Source: Candidatus Poribacteria bacterium (GTDB lineage: Bacteria > Poribacteria > WGA-4E > WGA-3G). Taken from it: 48,285 nt of DNA. Positions 43,761 through 48,285 of this stretch are shown piece after piece. Each line of letters starts with the position of its first letter. Within the stretch, counting starts at the first letter, position 1. The position numbers and the translations under genes were made by a program. Below the pieces are notes generated by a model that saw nothing but the letters and a program-made list of their open reading frames with translations, made no database searches and had not been told where the DNA came from. The DNA is taken from NCBI GenBank assembly GCA_022825665.1, contig JAJDWI010000092.1, forward strand, positions 1 through 48,285. The letters run 5' to 3'.

Positions 43761-44138
43761 TTGAGAGTTCGATTAATGATTAGTATTGTGTGACAGAATG
43801 AGAACCCTTTTATATGATGATAATTACATTACTGACGTTCTAAAGATTCAGAGTTTTCAGAGTCAGAGGGAAATTTGCACAATTTTATCATGTGCTATGA
43901 ACCTATATTCAGTAAGGTTTTATAGGGCTATTATGACTTATTTAGTCAAGAATGACTCTGAAAATTCGGATTATTCTACCAAAGACAATGACAACGGAAT
44001 TTAGGATGTGGATTAACTGATTCCAAAAGTTACTTATCCCGAATTCACGTTAAGATAATATAAAGGGAGGCAGTTCCTGATGACTGAAACACCTCCCTTG
44101 AATTAGGTATCTATATTATTGTTCACTGAATCATAGAA
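43761..44138. other. Gene-free gap with terminator
   Basis: A 72-codon open frame (43786-44004, plus strand) begins with GTG, has no ribosome site and resembles nothing, so I do not call it a gene. The only clear feature is the hairpin at 44063-44099. Confidence 0.6.
44063..44099 (-). terminator. Terminator after the 44.1-kb concanavalin-like gene
   Basis: AAGGGAGG (44063-44070) pairs with CCTCCCTT (44092-44099); an inner CAGT/ACTG pair closes the loop. On the minus strand a TTTATATTA tract follows. Located 40 bases after the gene's stop. Confidence 0.75.
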
Positions 44139-44804
44139 CTATTGACGACCTTTGATACGTCCCCAGGTAGTTGCTAATTTATCCTTTGGTTCAACAGGCG
44201 TACCACTATCTTCAATATCATCACTTGTTACCCTGAAATCATCAAAACTGACAGCAGTTTGCCATCCCCAGACACCTACTTGTCCCGCATCGTAGGAAGC
44301 ATCCGTATTGTCGCTTTGTTTTTCACCGTTGATATGTAGTGTAAATGTATCCCCTACAACCTCTACCATCATATCAATCCATTCCCCGTTTTTTATCTCA
44401 ACACCTCCAGCAGCAGGGATTTGAGCAAGATTTTGGCGGTTTGTCCATGCTCCGGCTGTGTGTTTCCAGAATTCGGTTTTGTTATCTGGCACATTCAAGT
44501 AGTAGACGTAATACTCCATTTCACTTTTAGCACGGAATGCAATACCTGCCCAATTTCCATCATCAACCCGTATCCTTGCTTCGATGGTATAATCAGACCA
44601 TGAGGATTCGCCGGCAAGCGTGTGTTCAGCGGCACCACCTCTCGCAAGTTGATAAACTCCGTCAGCAACACTCCAATTACCGTTAGCAACTTTCCAATCA
44701 TCTGAATCGGAGTCAAATTCCCACAATTGTTCACCAGCAAACGCTGTTGAGATAGACATTGCGAGGAAACACATTCCGAATATAACTGATAATACAAACT
44801 TCAT
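44139..44804 (-). CDS. Secreted concanavalin/LamG-like domain protein, paralog 2
   Basis: 221 residues with a signal peptide (about 1-23, ending AFA). The body is a single beta-sandwich of the LamG/DUF1080 kind: WEFDSDSDDWKVANGNWSV, AEHTLAGESSWSDYTIEARIRV, AGIAFRAKSEMEYYVYYLNVPDNKTEF, NGEWIDMMVEVVGDTFTLHINGE, VGVWGWQTAVSFDDFRV. Such domains bind or cleave glycans; no catalytic residues are evident. After a short linker it ends LATTWGRIKGRQ, nearly the same as its paralog. Very similar to the next gene upstream (roughly 70 % by eye), a tandem duplication. Confidence 0.8.
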   Translation of the reverse strand: MKFVLSVIFGMCFLAMSISTAFAGEQLWEFDSDSDDWKVANGNWSVADGVYQLARGGAAEHTLAGESSWSDYTIEARIRVDDGNWAGIAFRAKSEMEYYVYYLNVPDNKTEFWKHTAGAWTNRQNLAQIPAAGGVEIKNGEWIDMMVEVVGDTFTLHINGEKQSDNTDASYDAGQVGVWGWQTAVSFDDFRVTSDDIEDSGTPVEPKDKLATTWGRIKGRQ

Positions 44805-44860
44805 ATAAAACTCCTTAAATCCATTGTTTACCCAAACCGTGTTTGGATTTAATTGATGTT

Positions 44861-44887
44861 AAGAGCGTACATTAATAGTACGCTCTT
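44861..44887. terminator. Hairpin between the two paralogs
   Basis: AAGAGCGTAC (44861-44870) / GTACGCTCTT (44878-44887), perfect 10-bp stem and 7-base loop, 13 bases beyond the stop of the 44901 gene. It lacks a long T-tract, so it may only reduce read-through. Confidence 0.6.
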
Positions 44888-44900
44888 TCATCAATGATTT

Positions 44901-45584
44901 TCAATTAATTCGTTTCAGTCGTCCCCAAGTTGTAGTCAATTTTCGGTTGGGATCAACAGCAAGTGTATGTTCAATGTTATCACCTTCAACGGTAAAGTCA
45001 TCAAAACTTGCAGCAGTATTCCATGCCCAGACACCGACTTGTCCAGCGTCATAACTGGCATCACTATTATCACTTTGTTTTTCACCATTTAAATGTAATG
45101 TAAAATCGTCTCCGTCTACCTCTACCATCATCTCAATCCATTCTCCGTTCTTTATCTGGACACCGCCAACAGCAGGGATTTGAGCAAGGTTCTGTCTATT
45201 CGTCCATGCTCCTGCGGTATGTTTCCAGAGTTCGATTTTGTTATCTGGAACATTCATATAGTAGACGTAATATTCCATTTCACTTTTGGCGCGGAATGCA
45301 AGTCCTGCCCAATGGTGCTCATCTATACGTATCTTTGCCTCTATGGTGTAGTTGTCCCAATTCTTTTCCCCAACGAGGGAGTGCTCAGCTTCAGCCCCGC
45401 GACTAACTTTATACACACCATCTTCAACTGTCCAATTGCCGTTAGCAACTTTCCAGTCATTTGCATTATTATCAAATTCCCACAATTGGGTGCCAGCGAA
45501 CAAAGGTTGCGATACAAATACACAGAAAAGCGTTAGAAAACTCAAAACGACGAGTCTTCGTAATATAATAGTACTCATATCCAT
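44901..45584 (-). CDS. Secreted concanavalin/LamG-like domain protein, paralog 1
   Basis: 227 residues: signal peptide (about 1-30, ending LFAG), one concanavalin-like domain (WEFDNNANDWKVANGNWTV, EHSLVGEKNWDNYTIEAKIRI, AGLAFRAKSEMEYYVYYMNVPDNKIEL, FTLHLNGEKQSDNSDASYDAGQVGVWAW) and the tail LTTTWGRLKRIN. AAAGGAG five bases before the ATG fixes the start. Function unknown; glycan binding is the family-level guess. Confidence 0.8.
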   Translation of the reverse strand: MDMSTIILRRLVVLSFLTLFCVFVSQPLFAGTQLWEFDNNANDWKVANGNWTVEDGVYKVSRGAEAEHSLVGEKNWDNYTIEAKIRIDEHHWAGLAFRAKSEMEYYVYYMNVPDNKIELWKHTAGAWTNRQNLAQIPAVGGVQIKNGEWIEMMVEVDGDDFTLHLNGEKQSDNSDASYDAGQVGVWAWNTAASFDDFTVEGDNIEHTLAVDPNRKLTTTWGRLKRIN

Positions 45585-45662
45585 TGAAACTCCTTTTTTA
45601 TATGTGTTTTCGGTGATGTGGGTAATAACATACCTATCTTACATCGGGTGAATCTTGTATAT

Positions 45663-45691
45663 AGCATACGACTTAAGTTAAAAAAAGTCAA
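45663..45691 (-). promoter_or_regulatory. Candidate promoter of the paralog pair
   Basis: Minus strand TTGACT (45691-45686) and TATGCT (45668-45663) separated by 17 bases, about 80 bases upstream of the 45584 start. Confidence 0.4.
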
Positions 45692-45764
45692 TCTTAAAAT
45701 AGGACATATTAGAGTAATTTGATTGTCAATTTAATCACATATTGATAGGATGGTGAATTAATAA

Positions 45765-47420
45765 TTACCTCTTTTCCTTTATAATAAGATGTTGATTCAC
45801 CAATATATCATTGATACTTTCAATATCTCCACATGTCCATCGGACTATCACTTTATCAACTTTCGTGACATCTGACAAACCGAAATGTAGACGCATATCG
45901 TTTTGGCTAAGGTATCCGGATCCGCTCTTGACTTCTCGGATCTGTTTCGAATTTCCTATGATAACAGTAACCCGCGCTCCTATTGCATCGTGGTTACAAT
46001 GATTTCCAATCAATTTCACGCTAAGCCAATTATTGGAATTTCCTTCAACATTTCGTAGAACAGTGGGAGATGCTTTCAGATTAGTTACAACAATGTCTAT
46101 ATCCCCATCGTTGTCAATATCACCAAATGCAGCACCACGACTAACTTTATGTGTACCTCCAACTTCAGCAAGTTCAAATTTAGATTCCTGTTTATTCCAA
46201 AATATATGATTTGGTTGTTCATATTTGCCGACTGGATCTATCTCCGCAATGTTATTGTCTAAATGTCCGTTACATACGAACAGATCAAGTAAACCATCGT
46301 TGTTAAAATCAGCAAAATCTACACCCCACGCCAAGTACGGTAAACTCTTTTCCCCAATACCTGTGACATAACTTACATCGTTGAAGAACCCATTTTGCGC
46401 GTTGTTGTAAATGCTATTAACTTGATCTTGGAAATTGGTAATTACAATATCCAGAAATCCGTCATTATCATAATCCCCGAGGTTTGCACCCATACTGCTA
46501 AATGCACGTCCATCTTCACTTAGTGCAACACCTGCAAAGAGCGCGTCTTCTGTGAATGTTCCGTTTCCGTTGTTAAGGTAGAGAAAATTCGGTGTTGTAT
46601 CGTTTGCTACAAAAACATCAACATCCCCATCGTTGTCAACATCCCCACAAACAACTCCAAGTCCTTTTCCTGCGGGGGCAGTTATCCCTGCGATCTCTGT
46701 CACATCGGTGAATGTTCCGTCTCCATTGTTACGATAAAGAATATCTGCTTCAGCAACAAGTGCTTCAGGGGTGCAATAGGTTGGAACTCCTTTTCGGGAG
46801 CATACTGGATTTTCATTTGTATCGAATTTGACATAGTTGACAACAAAAAGATCTAAGTGACCATCAGCATTATAATCTAAAAAAGCACAACCACTACTGA
46901 GTTGATTTCCTCCAACACCCATCTGGTCGGTTTCATCTGAAAATGTTCCGTCTCCATTGTTTTTGTATAGAACATTTTGACCATAATTAGTAACATAGAG
47001 GTCTTTATATCCATCGTTATTATAGTCACCTACACAGCAACCTAAGCCGTATCCAGTGTCTCCTATAGATGCCATATCTGTAACATCAACATAAACGCCA
47101 TTGTCATTGCGATATAGTATATTCTTTGGAGAGATGTCAGATTTCTTTCCGGGTAAATTGCTGCCATTGACGAAATAAAGATCCAAATCATCATCGTTGT
47201 CATAATCAAAGAGAGCAAGACCTCTACCCAATGGTTCGATGAAGTACTTCTTCCCACTTTCCCCATTTTCATCAAGAAATCGGATACCTACTTCTTTAGT
47301 TACATCAATGAACCGTACATTTTCATTTAAGATTTGTTGCTGAGTTTGACTTAGCTCAACATTAGTCACTAATAGTAGCACAGATATTATTATGATTGTT
47401 TTTATATTAAAAGTACACAT
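45765..47420 (-). CDS. CRTAC1-like secreted protein with FG-GAP/VCBS repeats and ASPIC/UnbV domain
   Basis: 551 residues. A signal peptide (about 1-25) is followed by VGIRFLDENGESGKKYFIEPLGRGLALFDYDNDDDLDLYFVNG, the typical start of CRTAC1-like proteins. Six or seven beta-propeller repeats each carry a calcium-loop motif of the DxDxDGxxD kind (DYNNDGYKDLYV, DYNADGHLDLFV, DVDNDGDVDVFV, DYDNDGFLDIVI, DFNNDGLLDLFV, DIDNDGDIDIVV). The C-terminal ASPIC/UnbV domain includes GARVTVIIGNSKQIREVKSGSGYLSQND. Likely an extracellular adhesion-type propeller. No clear ribosome site at the 47420 ATG. Confidence 0.92.
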   Translation of the reverse strand: MCTFNIKTIIIISVLLLVTNVELSQTQQQILNENVRFIDVTKEVGIRFLDENGESGKKYFIEPLGRGLALFDYDNDDDLDLYFVNGSNLPGKKSDISPKNILYRNDNGVYVDVTDMASIGDTGYGLGCCVGDYNNDGYKDLYVTNYGQNVLYKNNGDGTFSDETDQMGVGGNQLSSGCAFLDYNADGHLDLFVVNYVKFDTNENPVCSRKGVPTYCTPEALVAEADILYRNNGDGTFTDVTEIAGITAPAGKGLGVVCGDVDNDGDVDVFVANDTTPNFLYLNNGNGTFTEDALFAGVALSEDGRAFSSMGANLGDYDNDGFLDIVITNFQDQVNSIYNNAQNGFFNDVSYVTGIGEKSLPYLAWGVDFADFNNDGLLDLFVCNGHLDNNIAEIDPVGKYEQPNHIFWNKQESKFELAEVGGTHKVSRGAAFGDIDNDGDIDIVVTNLKASPTVLRNVEGNSNNWLSVKLIGNHCNHDAIGARVTVIIGNSKQIREVKSGSGYLSQNDMRLHFGLSDVTKVDKVIVRWTCGDIESINDILVNQHLIIKEKR

Positions 47421-48161
47421 TAGAGAAATACAAAACCGAATGTTGAAAATAGAAATTATGATAATTTATACAAATGATGTGAAACAAATTATACACGGTA
47501 TGTGATTTTGTAATTTGACCAACAGAAAAATTAAATTGTTCGGATAAAGAAAATTGTTGAAATTCGCTAAAAATATTAATGCTCACGTTGGCGTATAACG
47601 CATTTTTTTACTGTTTCCGATATAATATACCTATAAAATCCGTTTGGGGCAAATTGACTGTCTATATCTGTCTATTTAATGATTTAGTTTCCTTGATCAA
47701 GCAATCTGTACGTAGTTTCATACCACTTCCGAAGTTAATTGGCATTTGCTATCATATAGATGGTTATTGTGTCTAAACTTGATTGTGCAAATGCATTACG
47801 AATAAATCTGATGGATTTATTGTAACACGCAGTGTTGACCACGTCAACGGATTAATGTTCGTTCTTGTGCAATTCAGTTTGAGATTTGCTATTACCATAA
47901 TTTGGATAAAAGTTAATACTTACTTTGTTTGAGTTATAGACACTAACAAAAATTAGAGTAATACCTTAAATCCGCGCTGTACACCTGCTAAAAGATGTTA
48001 ACAGCCTATTACATACCTCATAATTCTATAGTGTTGTATAAGCACGATTATACAACACTATTAATTTATCCCGTAATTGTGCGTATTTAAATTAATTTTT
48101 ACATTTGTTAAACACCTTGGATTGTCTGTAATAGAAATATAGAAATCAGGGTTATTTAGTT
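47421..48161. other. Gene-free AT-rich region
   Basis: No gene with coding character. A small palindrome GTTGAC-CAC-GTCAAC (47834-47848) could be an operator-like site, with no gene to assign it to. The orphan hairpin at 48028-48061 is listed separately. The left end of an insertion sequence may lie near 48100, beyond the transposase stop, but I cannot identify its inverted repeat. Confidence 0.5.
48028..48061. repeat. Orphan 14-bp hairpin
   Basis: ATAGTGTTGTATAA (48028-48041) / TTATACAACACTAT (48048-48061), perfect 14-bp stem with a 6-base loop. Only a weak T-rich tail follows on either strand. It is about 100 bases beyond the stop of the partial transposase gene, so it may be a terminator for that strand or part of the element's end. 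Confidence 0.65.
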
Positions 48162-48285
48162 TTAAAAACACTCAGTTATCAAGTTAACTGCGAGTAAAGG
48201 TTTTGAAGCATAATATTTTATCTTATCAGCTATACTTGTAACTCCAGCAAATCGGAATACTGCTAATGCGGTATTTCGTAATGCA
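48162..48285 (-). CDS. Partial transposase C-terminus, ISAs1-type (cut by window edge)
   Basis: On the minus strand the frame is open from the right edge to a TAA at 48164-48162 and encodes 40 residues, including ALRNTALAVFRFAGVTSIA and later YYASKPLLAVNLI. The pattern A-L-R-N-x-A-L-x3-R-x-A-G-x-T-x-I-A followed by a P-x3-A helix is what I recall at the C-terminus of ISAs1-family (H-repeat-like) transposases. The rest of the gene lies outside the window, so the catalytic DDE residues cannot be checked. Confidence 0.55.
   Translation of the reverse strand, partial: ALRNTALAVFRFAGVTSIADKIKYYASKPLLAVNLITECF

Noticed and set aside
43786-44004. 72-codon open frame on the plus strand
   Set aside because: GTG start, no ribosome site, no recognisable composition or motif, and it lies in a terminator-bearing gap.
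1-48285. tRNA or rRNA genes
   Set aside because: I found no T-loop plus acceptor-stem combination or rRNA-like sequence by reading; a covariance-model scan would settle it.

Overview
The window is AT-rich (roughly 38-40 % GC by eye) and carries bacterial housekeeping genes mixed with a secreted or outer-membrane gene set. I see no rRNA, tRNA, phage or CRISPR. A TonB-dependent receptor, an OmpA-type lipoprotein and a probable outer-membrane barrel point to a diderm. The mix of phytanoyl-CoA dioxygenase, sulfatase, ASPIC/UnbV (CRTAC1-like) protein, concanavalin-like secreted proteins, an FlgD/T9SS-like C-terminal domain, a fused indolepyruvate oxidoreductase and many short GTAGG-headed intergenic repeats resembles Candidatus Poribacteria or a relative. 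That placement is inference from gene content, not a phylogeny.

Layout. 0.2-4.3 kb (+): secreted M28-type peptidase, then rpsT-rsmB-thiE. 4.3-11.0 kb (-): glnE, alkaline phosphatase, TonB-dependent receptor. 11.1-12.9 kb: an 873-bp TA-flanked inverted-repeat element abutting and apparently truncating a phytanoyl-CoA dioxygenase gene, then a 105-bp palindrome-ended element. 12.9-13.8 kb (-): nucleoside hydrolase. 14.2-23.0 kb (+): a run behind a near-consensus sigma-70 promoter: DUF368 (undecaprenyl-phosphate translocase family), nadK, recN, fused indolepyruvate:ferredoxin oxidoreductase, aroE, zapA. 23.0-24.4 kb (-): M48 membrane peptidase. 24.5-27.7 kb (+): OmpA-type lipoprotein with a clear terminator, barrel-like protein, O-antigen-ligase-type polymerase. 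27.7-28.6 kb: repeats, including a 171-bp relative of the 11-kb element. 28.6-30.6 kb (+): sulfatase-fold protein and aquaporin. 30.7-32.5 kb (-): three small heat-shock protein genes behind two sigma-54-type promoter matches. 32.9-33.6 kb (-): uridine kinase. 33.7-35.6 kb (+): a 29-codon small ORF coupled to an AAA-type protein with a degenerate Walker A. 35.8-41.9 kb (-): RRM protein, polA, thioredoxin-reductase-like flavoprotein, UbiD-family decarboxylase. 41.9-47.4 kb (-): TPR protein, two tandem paralogous secreted concanavalin-like proteins, ASPIC/UnbV protein. At the right edge (48.16 kb to the end) lies the 3' end of a gene resembling ISAs1-type transposases.

The most interesting points are: (1) sigma-54-type control of an hsp20 cluster whose last member has a 95-residue Arg/Gly/Pro-rich N-terminus with 30 arginines; (2) three otherwise intact enzyme-like proteins with a substituted key residue (M28 Asp to Lys, sulfatase Cys/Ser to Thr, AAA Walker-A Lys to Asn); (3) a strongly translated-looking small ORF in front of the AAA protein; (4) a family of TA-flanked inverted-repeat elements of very different sizes, one of which seems to have cut a gene; (5) a shared TTWGR-type C-terminal tail on the secreted paralogs. 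I saw no clearly new defence system or other multi-gene system.
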